64,000 nucleotides of DNA from Amphritea atlantica. Its GTDB lineage: Bacteria; Pseudomonadota; Gammaproteobacteria; Pseudomonadales; Balneatricaceae. The stretch lies in NCBI RefSeq assembly GCF_900111095.1, contig NZ_FOGB01000006.1:212136-276135 (forward strand). The letters are read 5' to 3'. This document shows positions 27,377-34,381 of this stretch, piece after piece. A model generated the notes under the pieces. It was not told the origin of the DNA and did not search any database. It was given only the letters and a program-made list of their open reading frames with translations. Position numbers and translations under genes: made by a program. Each line of letters begins with the position of its first letter. The stretch's first letter is position 1.

Positions 27377-28029
27377 TGAAGAAAGAAGACGGAATCTCAA
27401 AGTACAAGCTGAGTAAAATTGCTACGGAGTCTTTGAGAAATACTATCCGTCTTCATTTTGACTCTGTGTTGCTCTATGAAAATGGCTCCTACCCAAGTGC
27501 TCTTCAGCTTTCAGTCTTGGCTTTAGAGGAATTCTCAAAGGCCAACTGGGTAGATCACTATATATGGTCATCGGAAACTAATGAGGGCTATTCTGATGCT
27601 GAGTTTGAACAAGAATGGCTAAAGCTTCTGTACTTGCATCCAAAAAAGCAGTGGAACTTTGTGGCAAGAGAAACAGATGATTATTCGCCAAAGTTTATTT
27701 CTCTGATCCAAAGTAGAAAACTTGAAGAGAAAAAGCAAAATGCAATCTACGTTGGCTTGTCTCGCTCAAAAGGTAAGATCGATACAGATAGTCGGGTTTC
27801 AACCCCTTGGAAAATAAAACAAAAAGATGCAAAGCAGTTTATTTCAATTATCAACGATGAGCTGCTCAGAATATGCGCAAGAATCGAAGACGATGAATTC
27901 TACTTCGAGGGAGGTAAGGACATGGATGAGGTGTTCGATTATGAGATCTATAAAAAGCTTTTGAAATGGCCCCACAAGAGTGGAATTAAGAATAACGGTT
28001 GGAGAAAGAAGAATCACCAACGAAACTAA
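27376..28029 (+). CDS. AbiV-family abortive-infection-like protein (cassette gene)
   Basis: 217 residues. Start is GTG with GGAG six bases upstream. The N-terminal helices (LRNTIRLHFDSVLLYENGSYPSALQLSVLALEEFSKANW) match the AbiV signature, an N-A/R-x-x-L...A-x-x-L-A-x-EE-x-x-K pattern related to HEPN helical bundles. RNTIRLH gives an RX5H that resembles the HEPN RNase motif but lies early in the protein. The stop codon falls inside the R'' end of an attC site, as expected for an integron cassette. AbiV of lactococci blocks phage translation; a defence role here is inference. Base composition is clearly more AT-rich than the core genes. Confidence 0.75.
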   Translation: MKKEDGISKYKLSKIATESLRNTIRLHFDSVLLYENGSYPSALQLSVLALEEFSKANWVDHYIWSSETNEGYSDAEFEQEWLKLLYLHPKKQWNFVARETDDYSPKFISLIQSRKLEEKKQNAIYVGLSRSKGKIDTDSRVSTPWKIKQKDAKQFISIINDELLRICARIEDDEFYFEGGKDMDEVFDYEIYKKLLKWPHKSGIKNNGWRKKNHQRN

Positions 28030-28094
28030 CAAGCGCATGTTGTCGGACTGGTTTTCCGCTGCGCTCCAAACCAGCCGAAATGCGGGCGTTAAAT
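28024..28094 (+). other. attC recombination site 1
   Basis: It begins AACTAAC (near RYYYAAC) and ends with the core GTTAAAT at 28088-28094 (GTTRRRY). Inside, GGACTGGTTT pairs with AAACCAGCC with one unpaired A, the extrahelical base typical of attC, around a GCTGCGCT loop. GCGCAT and ATGCGGGC form the outer stem. Length ~70 bp. Confidence 0.85.
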
Positions 28095-28098
28095 TCCT

Positions 28099-28353
28099 AT
28101 GATCATATTTGCAGTTACAAAAGAAGGGTTTCAAGAGTTGGAACCAGTGATTAAAACAGGTAAGTATTCTGTTTGGGTTGGCGGCAATGTCTTGAGTGAA
28201 TCTGAGCTGGATCGCTATAGAGAAATGGATATAGATCTTACAAACTTCAGCTATGAAATAGACCCAGCAAATGACGAAGAGCTAGATGGTGCTCTGGCAA
28301 CCATTGCGGAGCATCACCCGGAAGAAAGGGTTTGGTTAGAATGCCGACCATAA
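28099..28353 (+). CDS. Small acidic cassette-encoded protein
   Basis: 84 residues filling almost the whole cassette between two attC sites. Start MIIFAVTKEGFQELEPVIKTGKYSVWVGGNVLSESEL, acidic throughout, ending HHPEERVWLECRP. The start follows the attC core by only five bases, leaving no room for a normal ribosome-binding site, a common feature of cassette genes. No function is known to me; similar short proteins are frequent in marine integron arrays. Confidence 0.7.
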   Translation: MIIFAVTKEGFQELEPVIKTGKYSVWVGGNVLSESELDRYREMDIDLTNFSYEIDPANDEELDGALATIAEHHPEERVWLECRP

Positions 28354-28427
28354 ATTTAACAAACGCATAAACTCGGATAATTTTCTTCGCTGCGCTTCAC
28401 AAATTTCCAATTATGCGGGCGTTAGAT
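28354..28427 (+). other. attC recombination site 2
   Basis: It begins with ATTTAAC (28354-28360), a perfect RYYYAAC, and ends with GTTAGAT (28421-28427), a perfect GTTRRRY. The outer stem (ACGCATAA / TTATGCGGGCGT) and inner stem (GGATAATTT / AAATTTCC) enclose a CGCTGCGCTT loop shared with site 1. Confidence 0.88.
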
Positions 28428-28442
28428 GCCAAAAATTAATTT

Positions 28443-28844
28443 ATGAAAATAGCAGTTTTTATACTTGAAATGGTCGTTGGCGTTTTGCCCGCAACACTAT
28501 TGGCCCCAGCCGCAATCCTAGGATCAATGTTCAGCATCTTCGGAGCAGCAAAAGGGTGGGAAGATATTTTTCATCCATTAGGCATTTTAGGAATATTTGG
28601 ACTTGCAGGCATGATCGGGCTTTGGTCCGTTGTTTCGCAAAATGCATTTAAAACCAATTTCAAGCCCGGCAAAGTGCATTTAACACTACTGTCACTGGGC
28701 ATGCTATCCGCGCTACCAATTGCGTACATAGCAATTTTCATATCGGAACCAAATGAAACTAAAGACTTTTATTTTATCCTTTGCTTCTTGGGTCCACTAA
28801 TTGTTGCTTCAAAGTACCTGTATCACTCGTTCAGAAACAATTAA
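28443..28844 (+). CDS. Cassette-encoded membrane protein
   Basis: 133 residues with about four hydrophobic segments (AVFILEMVVGVLPATLLAPAA, LGILGIFGLAGMIGLWSVVS, LTLLSLGMLSALPIAYIAIFI, FYFILCFLGPLIVASKYLY). It starts 16 bases after the attC2 core site and is AT-rich like the two preceding cassette genes. No attC follows it; instead its last codons run into three 9-bp repeats and the 65-bp repeat, so the array seems truncated here. Function unknown. Confidence 0.65.
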   Translation: MKIAVFILEMVVGVLPATLLAPAAILGSMFSIFGAAKGWEDIFHPLGILGIFGLAGMIGLWSVVSQNAFKTNFKPGKVHLTLLSLGMLSALPIAYIAIFISEPNETKDFYFILCFLGPLIVASKYLYHSFRNN

Positions 28845-28864
28845 AGCAATTAAAGCAATTAAAG
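28838..28864. repeat. Three tandem CAATTAAAG repeats
   Basis: Three exact 9-bp units. The first contains the stop codon of the membrane-protein gene. They abut the 65-bp repeat and may mark the junction where the cassette array was cut. Confidence 0.8.
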
Positions 28865-28867
28865 GGA

Positions 28868-28932
28868 GCAGAGCCCTTTAATCAAATAATTGTGAAGTAT
28901 GCATTCCCACGCGGGAGCGTGGGAACGAGCGA
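28868..28932 (+). repeat. 65-bp direct repeat, left copy
   Basis: Begins GCAGAGCCCTTTAATC and ends with the palindrome TTCCCACGC-ggga-GCGTGGGAA plus CGAGCGA. Identical over 65 bp to 30819-30883. The palindromic end recurs at 31520-31555. This resembles the REP-type palindromes mobilised by RAYT transposases. Confidence 0.9.
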
Positions 28933-28990
28933 GATTTATGACAGTTATCACGGGTATTGTTGGGATTCTTGCCTTATCCCAACCTACGAT

Positions 28991-29686
28991 CTAACTTTTC
29001 CTAGCAAGCGACGCAGTCGCATCTAACTCCTGGCGCAACTCAAGCTTCTCCGCAATGTTGTTTATTGTTCCAGAAATGGACTCATATGCGCTTTCAATTG
29101 ATCGCTTGTGTCGTTTATCACCAAATTCCTGATATTCAACACGGATTTCATGTATGTCATCAGCGCCAAGATATTTGCTGAGCGTTCTCAGATGAGGCCC
29201 TAAATGATTCATCGTTTCGCGTGCCCCGTTTTCTCCAAAGCCAAACTCCCCACATGCTGTTAAAAGCACGAGGGATTTGCCAGAGAGGGTTGGCTCTAAT
29301 GGGAAATCACCGCGATCAAGGTCAAAGGTAAAGGTCTTGTTTATTCTCACAATCTGGTCAATCCATGCTTTCAGTGATGCAGGCATACCGTAGTTGTACA
29401 TTGGCGTGGAGATGACAATGACGTCGGCCTCAGTTAGCTCCTCAATTAACAGATCAGACAATGATAGTAATACATTCTGTTCATCTGTTCTTTTCTCTTC
29501 GGGGGTAAAGACAGCGGCAATCCAGCTTTCAGATATAAAGTCTGGTGGTGAACTGCCAATGTCCCTATAGATAAATCGATCCGTGGGTTGTACCGCGCGC
29601 CATTGACGCTTGAATCTCTCGCCCAGATCTCTTGTGATTGAACGTTCTTTGCGAGCACTCGCATCGATATGAAGTAAAGTGGTCAT
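28991..29686 (-). CDS. azoR: FMN-dependent NADH azoreductase / quinone reductase
   Basis: 231 residues, flavodoxin-like fold. TTLLHIDASARKERSITRDLGERF is the FMN phosphate-binding start, STPMYNYGMPASLKAWIDQIVRINKTF is the signature of AzoR, and LLTACGEFGFGENGARE follows. Such enzymes reduce quinones and azo dyes with NAD(P)H. E. coli AzoR is ~201 aa; the extra C-terminal residues (LDATASLAR) are encoded by a 21-bp palindromic repeat. It diverges from a LysR gene, and the pair sits between two 65-bp direct repeats. Confidence 0.9.
   Translation of the reverse strand: MTTLLHIDASARKERSITRDLGERFKRQWRAVQPTDRFIYRDIGSSPPDFISESWIAAVFTPEEKRTDEQNVLLSLSDLLIEELTEADVIVISTPMYNYGMPASLKAWIDQIVRINKTFTFDLDRGDFPLEPTLSGKSLVLLTACGEFGFGENGARETMNHLGPHLRTLSKYLGADDIHEIRVEYQEFGDKRHKRSIESAYESISGTINNIAEKLELRQELDATASLARKS
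29004..29024. repeat. Palindromic extragenic repeat, copy 4 (inside azoR end)
   Basis: GCAAGCGACGCAGTCGCATCT lies within the last codons of azoR, so this copy is translated as part of the protein tail. Confidence 0.75.
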
Positions 29687-29764
29687 ATGATTTTCCCTGG
29701 TTTGTTATGAAGTACGCTGTGACGGGAATTATTTGCAAAGCTGGGCTTGTTGACAAATGGTAAA

Positions 29765-29805
29765 ACTTTACTTATAGATGAGCAGGTTTCATCTATGAGT
29801 AAAGT
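29765..29805. promoter_or_regulatory. Long inverted repeat at the azoR-lysR divergent promoter
   Basis: ACTTTACTTATAGATGA (29765-29781) and TCATCTATGAGTAAAGT (29789-29805) are complementary at 16 of 17 positions with a 7-base gap. It ends two bases before the lysR ATG, so it overlaps the region where a ribosome-binding site should be. It is a probable operator for the adjacent LysR protein, or an RNA hairpin limiting lysR translation. Confidence 0.7.
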
Positions 29806-29807
29806 CT

Positions 29808-30692
29808 ATGTTCTCTCGCTTACCTCAGCTGAACCAAATCAGAGGGTTTGAGGCTGCTGCACGATTAGGCAGTTTTAAAGCTGCCGCTGAGGAGCTGAAT
29901 ATCACTCCAACGGCAATATCTCACCAAATATCAAACTTAGAGGATCGACTGGGGGTTCTGCTGTTCGAACGAAAAGTCCGTTCAATAATCCTGACTCAGG
30001 AAGGGGCCAGGTTTGCACATGTTGCCCATCAGGCGTTGCAGCAGATATCAACGGCAATTGAAGAGATATCTAATGCGCAGTCTGTGTTGAACATTGCCAC
30101 AACCACCTCTTTTGCCTCAATGTGGCTTGTGCCTAATCTGGCAAGGTTTTACAAAGAACATCCCGATATTCAGATTGAGATAAAGACCGGCGAAGAGCTG
30201 GCAGATATCAAGCGGGATCGTCGCATTGATCTCGCAATAAGATATGGTCGTGATGATGAGAAAAATACAACTGCAGTAAAACTGGTGACCGAACATTTTG
30301 CTGGCTATGCAACAGAGGGCTATTTAAACAGTTGCAAGCATTTAACTGATGCCACATTTATTGAGACCCGGTGGAAGAATAAAGACTTACCGTCGATAAG
30401 CTGGAAAAATTGGCTACAAACGTTTAACGCCGATATCTCCGATCCCAGGGTCTGTTTCTTTGATCAGGAAGATCATGTTGTTCAAGCCGCTTTAGCCGGT
30501 CAGGGAATAGCACTCGTGAGTTCGGTATTAGCTAAAATGGCCTTGCAGCAAGGTTGGTTAAAGGCTTTGGATAATGACTGCTCTTTGCCGGGTTTGACAT
30601 ATTACCTATTGGTTTCTCCCTTTAGCGAGAATTTACGAAAAGTTACTCTTTTCAGAGAGTGGTTGGTAAAAGAGCTATCAGAGTATGCTTAA
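29808..30692 (+). CDS. LysR-family regulator (GcvA-like) of azoR
   Basis: 294 residues. The start FSRLPQLNQIRGFEAAARLGSFKAAAEELNITPTAISHQISNLEDRLGV is the GcvA-type helix-turn-helix region, followed by a substrate-binding domain with ATTTSFASMWLVPNLARF and GEELADIKRDRRIDLAIRYG. It diverges from azoR, a common arrangement for redox or quinone-responsive control. The ATG lies directly after a 17-bp inverted repeat and has no good Shine-Dalgarno sequence. Confidence 0.88.
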   Translation: MFSRLPQLNQIRGFEAAARLGSFKAAAEELNITPTAISHQISNLEDRLGVLLFERKVRSIILTQEGARFAHVAHQALQQISTAIEEISNAQSVLNIATTTSFASMWLVPNLARFYKEHPDIQIEIKTGEELADIKRDRRIDLAIRYGRDDEKNTTAVKLVTEHFAGYATEGYLNSCKHLTDATFIETRWKNKDLPSISWKNWLQTFNADISDPRVCFFDQEDHVVQAALAGQGIALVSSVLAKMALQQGWLKALDNDCSLPGLTYYLLVSPFSENLRKVTLFREWLVKELSEYA

Positions 30693-31038
30693 CTAAAGCA
30701 GGTTCTACCCTGGTCTCTCGGGATGTCAGTTAAGCACGGTTTGTGCCCTCAGGTGATTGGAACTGATCATCCGGACAATTTAGTGTTATTCAGGGGGGAT
30801 CGTTTGGATACCACAGGGGCAGAGCCCTTTAATCAAATAATTGTGAAGTATGCATTCCCACGCGGGAGCGTGGGAACGAGCGAAAAAGAGTTATTCGGAC
30901 GAGTAGATCAGATTAGGCAGAGATTGATGAAAAGGCTTTCTTTTTGGTTAGGGTTATTGAGCATTCTTTATGCTGGCCTTCACCGGACTCGCTAATGCTC
31001 GCCGTTTAATGGGGAAAACAAGCCTGAAGAGGTTAGCG
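30693..31038. other. Intergenic region holding the second 65-bp repeat
   Basis: 346 bp. The right copy of the 65-bp repeat is at 30819-30883. A reading frame across it (30723-30995) gives the same peptide as the frame across the left copy, which shows it is the repeat being read and not a gene. Confidence 0.6.
30819..30883 (+). repeat. 65-bp direct repeat, right copy
   Basis: Identical to 28868-28932 and in the same orientation, 1951 bp away; together they bracket azoR and its lysR. Confidence 0.9.
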
Positions 31039-31362
31039 ATGATTTCAGAGGCAGATTGGAAACACTTCAAAACAGTGCAGGCTGCAACATTAGATAAATT
31101 CTGTAAACAGATTTTAGATGATGCGTCTGAGACGATTAACGATGTTGTTCTTTCAAACCATGAGAAATACATTAGTTTGTATAGGATGATCGAAAAGCGA
31201 GATAAACGAATTGCAGAAATATTCAATTACAACTCTAGATCTAAGGTTATGCTTCAGCTCTACTTATTGAAATCTGAAGGCCTTCTGGAGGCGGTTCAAA
31301 TTGCAGGCTTTTCGACAGAAGTTCAAGAGTATCTAACCAACAATGATTTATATGTTCGGTAG
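31039..31362 (+). CDS. Uncharacterised helical protein
   Basis: 107 residues from the ATG at 31039, which has AGAGG six bases upstream; the frame extends to 30970 without support. The protein is mainly helical and charged (ISEADWKHFKTVQAATLDKFCKQILDDASETIND ... YISLYRMIEKRDKRIAEIFNYNSRSKVMLQLYLLKSEGLL). I recall similar hypothetical proteins in marine gammaproteobacteria but no function. AT-rich, within the accessory region. Confidence 0.6.
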   Translation: MISEADWKHFKTVQAATLDKFCKQILDDASETINDVVLSNHEKYISLYRMIEKRDKRIAEIFNYNSRSKVMLQLYLLKSEGLLEAVQIAGFSTEVQEYLTNNDLYVR

Positions 31363-31659
31363 GCCTGACAGGGAACAGGGGAGAGATATATTTTCTTGCC
31401 CCTGAACCCCTTTAATCCACCGAACCAACGCTTGTTCTGGCAAGCGACCCAGTCGCGTCTGATTTAAGGGGGCAATCAATATGACGATGGATTGCTTAAC
31501 CGTTGAGCAACGTTGCAAGGTATGCATTCCCACGCGGGAGCGTGGGAACGAGCGATATATTTTTTTGCCCCTTCCCCCCCCCTTTAATCCACCGAACCAA
31601 CGCTTGTTCTAGCAAGCGACGCAGTCGCGTCTAACCACTAGCAAGTCACGCAGTGACGT
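31363..31659. repeat. Repeat-dense segment before pabB
   Basis: A ~75-bp segment (about 31385-31460) is duplicated ~170 bp later (about 31555-31632): GATATATTTT-y-TTGCCCC ... TTTAATCCACCGAACCAACG, then CTTGTTCT and a 21-bp palindrome. Between the copies lies the third TTCCCACGC-type palindrome (31520-31555). Palindromes of the 21-bp family are at 31440-31460, 31612-31632 and 31641-31661. No gene is seen. Confidence 0.75.
31520..31555 (+). repeat. Partial third copy of the 65-bp repeat (palindromic end)
   Basis: 36 bp, GTATGCATTCCCACGCG through GGGAACGAGCGA, identical to the 3' halves of the copies at 28868 and 30819. Confidence 0.85.
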
Positions 31660-33057
31660 CTAGCCACTGCTCTTACCAATAGTCCGCTCCAACGGCGCTA
31701 GCAGGTTGTTCACCTTGTCATAGGTTTCCTGATATTCATCTGCGGTTTCTGAATCGGCGACAATACCGCCGCCAGCCCAGCAGTGTATCTGGCCGTTCTC
31801 ACAGATCAGGGTGCGGATGGTGATGCTGGTATCCATCTGACCGGAGAAACTGAGGTAACCGATGGAACCACAGTAGATGGAGCGGCGATGAGGTTCCAGT
31901 TCATCGATAATCTCCATGGCGCGGATCTTGGGTGCGCCGGTGATCGAGCCGCCGGGGAAGCTGTGTTCCAGCAGGTCGATCGGGGTTTTATCGGCGGCCA
32001 GGTTACCCGTGATGGTGCTGACCAGGTGGTGGACATTGGCATAGGACTCAACCGCAAACAGTTTAGGCACTCTGACACTGCCGTGTTCACACACCTTGCT
32101 GATATCGTTGCGCATCAGATCGACGATCATCAGGTTTTCGGCCCGGTCTTTCTCGCTGTCATGCAGGGCCAGTTTCAACTGCGCATCCAGCGCCGGATTG
32201 TTGCCCCTGGGACGGGTGCCCTTGATTGGTTTGGTGGTCACCCGGCGCTCGACCACTTCAAGAAACTGCTCGGGAGAGTGCGACAGAATTGCGCCATCAG
32301 TGGTTTCAATGTAGGCGGAGTAGGGTGTTGGTGCCTGCTGTCTGATCAGCTTGTAGGCCGTCCAGGGGTCCCCGGTATAGCGGCTGCTGAAACGTTGGGC
32401 AAAGTTAACCTGATAGCAATCACCGGAGTGGATGTACTGATCGATACGGTTAAGCGAGTGGTAATACTCGGGTTCACTCATATTGCTTTTAAAGGGGGCT
32501 GCAAGGGTAAAGCTGCGACTGCCTGTTTCACCATCATGGTTTAGCAGCTGCAGAATGTTTTCTGCGTCGGCGGTATTGATCAGGGGGGTGGTGACCAATT
32601 GTGCGGTGTTACTCTCATGGTCGATCACTACTGCCCAGCTGTATATACCCACCTGCATATCAGGAAGCTCGATATCAGCGATGGTGTTTTCTGGCAGTGT
32701 TTCCAGACTGCGGCCCAGGTCATAGGAAAAATATCCCAGCAACCCACCACAGAATGGCAGCGCTTTAATCTCGGTTTGTTGTGGCTCAGGGCAATGCTGC
32801 TGATACTGGCTAAACAGTTGTTGCAGATGGGTAAAGGGATTGCCGCCGAGCTGTTCATCGCTGCTGGCTGTGGTGAGATGAGTTAATCCATGCTGATAAC
32901 TAAGCCGGGCTTCAGGATTTGCGGCGATGATATCAAAACGCCCATAACGGCCGGCAGGTTTTCCACTGTCGAGGAACACCGGGGCGTCGAGGTGACGGAT
33001 GCGTTCGAAGTAGAGGGTGGTATTTTGCAGATAGGGGAGTGAAAAAAGTCTGTACAC
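31660..33057 (-). CDS. pabB: Aminodeoxychorismate synthase component I
   Basis: 465 residues. The chorismate-binding domain carries TTKPIKGTRPRG, where the Lys of PIKGT is the residue that distinguishes PabB from anthranilate synthase (PIAGT), plus DLMRNDISKVCE and PGGSITGAPKIRAMEIIDELE. With a PabA glutaminase it converts chorismate to 4-amino-4-deoxychorismate for folate synthesis; pabA is not adjacent. The C-terminal codons end at the edge of a palindromic repeat. Confidence 0.93.
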   Translation of the reverse strand: MYRLFSLPYLQNTTLYFERIRHLDAPVFLDSGKPAGRYGRFDIIAANPEARLSYQHGLTHLTTASSDEQLGGNPFTHLQQLFSQYQQHCPEPQQTEIKALPFCGGLLGYFSYDLGRSLETLPENTIADIELPDMQVGIYSWAVVIDHESNTAQLVTTPLINTADAENILQLLNHDGETGSRSFTLAAPFKSNMSEPEYYHSLNRIDQYIHSGDCYQVNFAQRFSSRYTGDPWTAYKLIRQQAPTPYSAYIETTDGAILSHSPEQFLEVVERRVTTKPIKGTRPRGNNPALDAQLKLALHDSEKDRAENLMIVDLMRNDISKVCEHGSVRVPKLFAVESYANVHHLVSTITGNLAADKTPIDLLEHSFPGGSITGAPKIRAMEIIDELEPHRRSIYCGSIGYLSFSGQMDTSITIRTLICENGQIHCWAGGGIVADSETADEYQETYDKVNNLLAPLERTIGKSSG

Positions 33058-33324
33058 CCGATAAACCTTAGTTCTTGCCTGTCTTCAGCTCAGGTCTCTG
33101 AGTGTGACCGGTCGTTGTTTTGCCATCCCTCAGCTTAAGATTGAACAGGATGGTTCAGGGTAAAAAGCGATTGTATCTGTCCGGGGTAGCGAAAGCGAGG
33201 TGCAATCCTGCAGTTTTTTCTACAAATCTAAACAGTATAATCGCCTTATAATGACGGGAGTTTTTTCCTTCTTCAGGATACTATCCGTTTATTTATAGCC
33301 GTCAGATAACAGTTAGCAGGACCG

Positions 33325-34188
33325 ATGATTAAACACCCCTTTAAGATCACTCAGCATCAGCTCAACCTTCCCGACCAGCAGGTCAGTTATCAGCTTTACA
33401 GAAAACCCTGTGACAGCTCAACGCGCCGACTGGTGATGCTGCACGGTGCCGGCGTTGCCGGTGAGGACACCTGGGCCGCCATTGCGATGCTGAGCACCAG
33501 CTGGGATGAGATCCTGATACCGGATCAGCGCGGCACCGGAAACACCCGTTACCCTGATGGCACTGAGTATTCATTTACCGTCAATGAACTGGTGAATGAT
33601 ATCAGTGCATTGGTGGACCATCTGGGCTGGTGGCAGTTTGATCTGGCCGGTTACTCCATGGGGGGGATGGTCTCCTTATTGTATAAGCAGCGTTACCATG
33701 AGCGGGTGAAGAAACAGTATCTGTTAGAGTCTGCGGTGCTTGACCGGCCCTGCTGGGAGTCTACGGTTAATCTGCGCTTGCAGTTCAGTGAAGCGGCGGA
33801 ACATCTGCAGGGGGATCAGGCGGAAACCGGAATACGTGCGTTTCTGGATACTATCTCACCCAACCGTAAAGTGGCACCTAAAGCCGAGTTGTTGACAATC
33901 CAGCGGCTTGCAGCACGTCCTATTGGTTTTGCTAATGCCCTCAACTGTGTCACGGAAGCGATTACCACCATAGACCGTGAAGCATTGGTGGCTGCCCAGG
34001 GCGATGTCACCAGTTTTATTGGCGGTCACAGTGTTGATCTGATGCATCAGTATCAGCGGGATCTGGCCGAACGCCTGCCCAACTGGCACTACTTTATGGT
34101 GCCAGGCACTGATCATTCGCTGCCGTTTCAGAAACCCCGTCAGATCGCCCGTATTATGGATGCAGAACTGAACCGTTTTCTCGCCTGA
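33325..34188 (+). CDS. Alpha/beta-hydrolase fold protein
   Basis: 287 residues. VMLHGAGVAGEDTW gives the oxyanion-hole region, LIPDQRGTGNTRYPDG the strand-4 loop, GYSMGGMVSLLY the nucleophile elbow (Ser) and VPGTDHSLPF the catalytic His. No substrate can be assigned. It diverges from pabB and has its own terminator. Confidence 0.85.
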   Translation: MIKHPFKITQHQLNLPDQQVSYQLYRKPCDSSTRRLVMLHGAGVAGEDTWAAIAMLSTSWDEILIPDQRGTGNTRYPDGTEYSFTVNELVNDISALVDHLGWWQFDLAGYSMGGMVSLLYKQRYHERVKKQYLLESAVLDRPCWESTVNLRLQFSEAAEHLQGDQAETGIRAFLDTISPNRKVAPKAELLTIQRLAARPIGFANALNCVTEAITTIDREALVAAQGDVTSFIGGHSVDLMHQYQRDLAERLPNWHYFMVPGTDHSLPFQKPRQIARIMDAELNRFLA

Positions 34189-34212
34189 TACGCACTCCTG
34201 AACTAGACTGAT

Positions 34213-34236
34213 AGCCTCGTTTGACGGGGCTTTTTT
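34213..34236 (+). terminator. Terminator after the alpha/beta-hydrolase gene
   Basis: AGCCTCG-tttga-CGGGGCT with one G-T pair, followed by TTTTTT, about 25 bases past the stop. Confidence 0.75.
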
Positions 34237-34281
34237 ATGCCTGATAGCTAAGTCAGGATATACCCCTATACTTTTGTAGCA

Positions 34282-34289
34282 TGTCGACA
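34282..34289. promoter_or_regulatory. Short GntR-type half operator
   Basis: TGTCGACA palindrome, about 100 bp before the GntR gene start and sharing the TGTCGACA core with the site at 34352. A second contact for the same regulator is plausible. Confidence 0.35.
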
Positions 34290-34351
34290 CTTTTCGTCTT
34301 TAGTATGGTTGACGATGCAGTAGTTGCTCTGTATTGTTAGCCAAATAACAA

Positions 34352-34365
34352 GATTGTCGACAATC
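34352..34365. promoter_or_regulatory. Probable PrpR (GntR) operator
   Basis: GATTGTCGACAATC is a perfect 14-bp palindrome 16 bases before the GntR start codon. It has the GT-n-AC core of FadR-subfamily operators and lies where binding would block transcription of the whole prp operon. Confidence 0.65.
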
Positions 34366-34381
34366 CATCGAGAAGGTTGTA

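Noticed and set aside
30723..30995. 90-codon frame upstream of the 107-aa hypothetical gene
   Set aside because: It reads through the 65-bp repeat; the same peptide arises from the left repeat copy, so it is repeat-derived.
31783..32544. 253-codon plus-strand frame inside pabB
   Set aside because: Shadow of pabB on the other strand.
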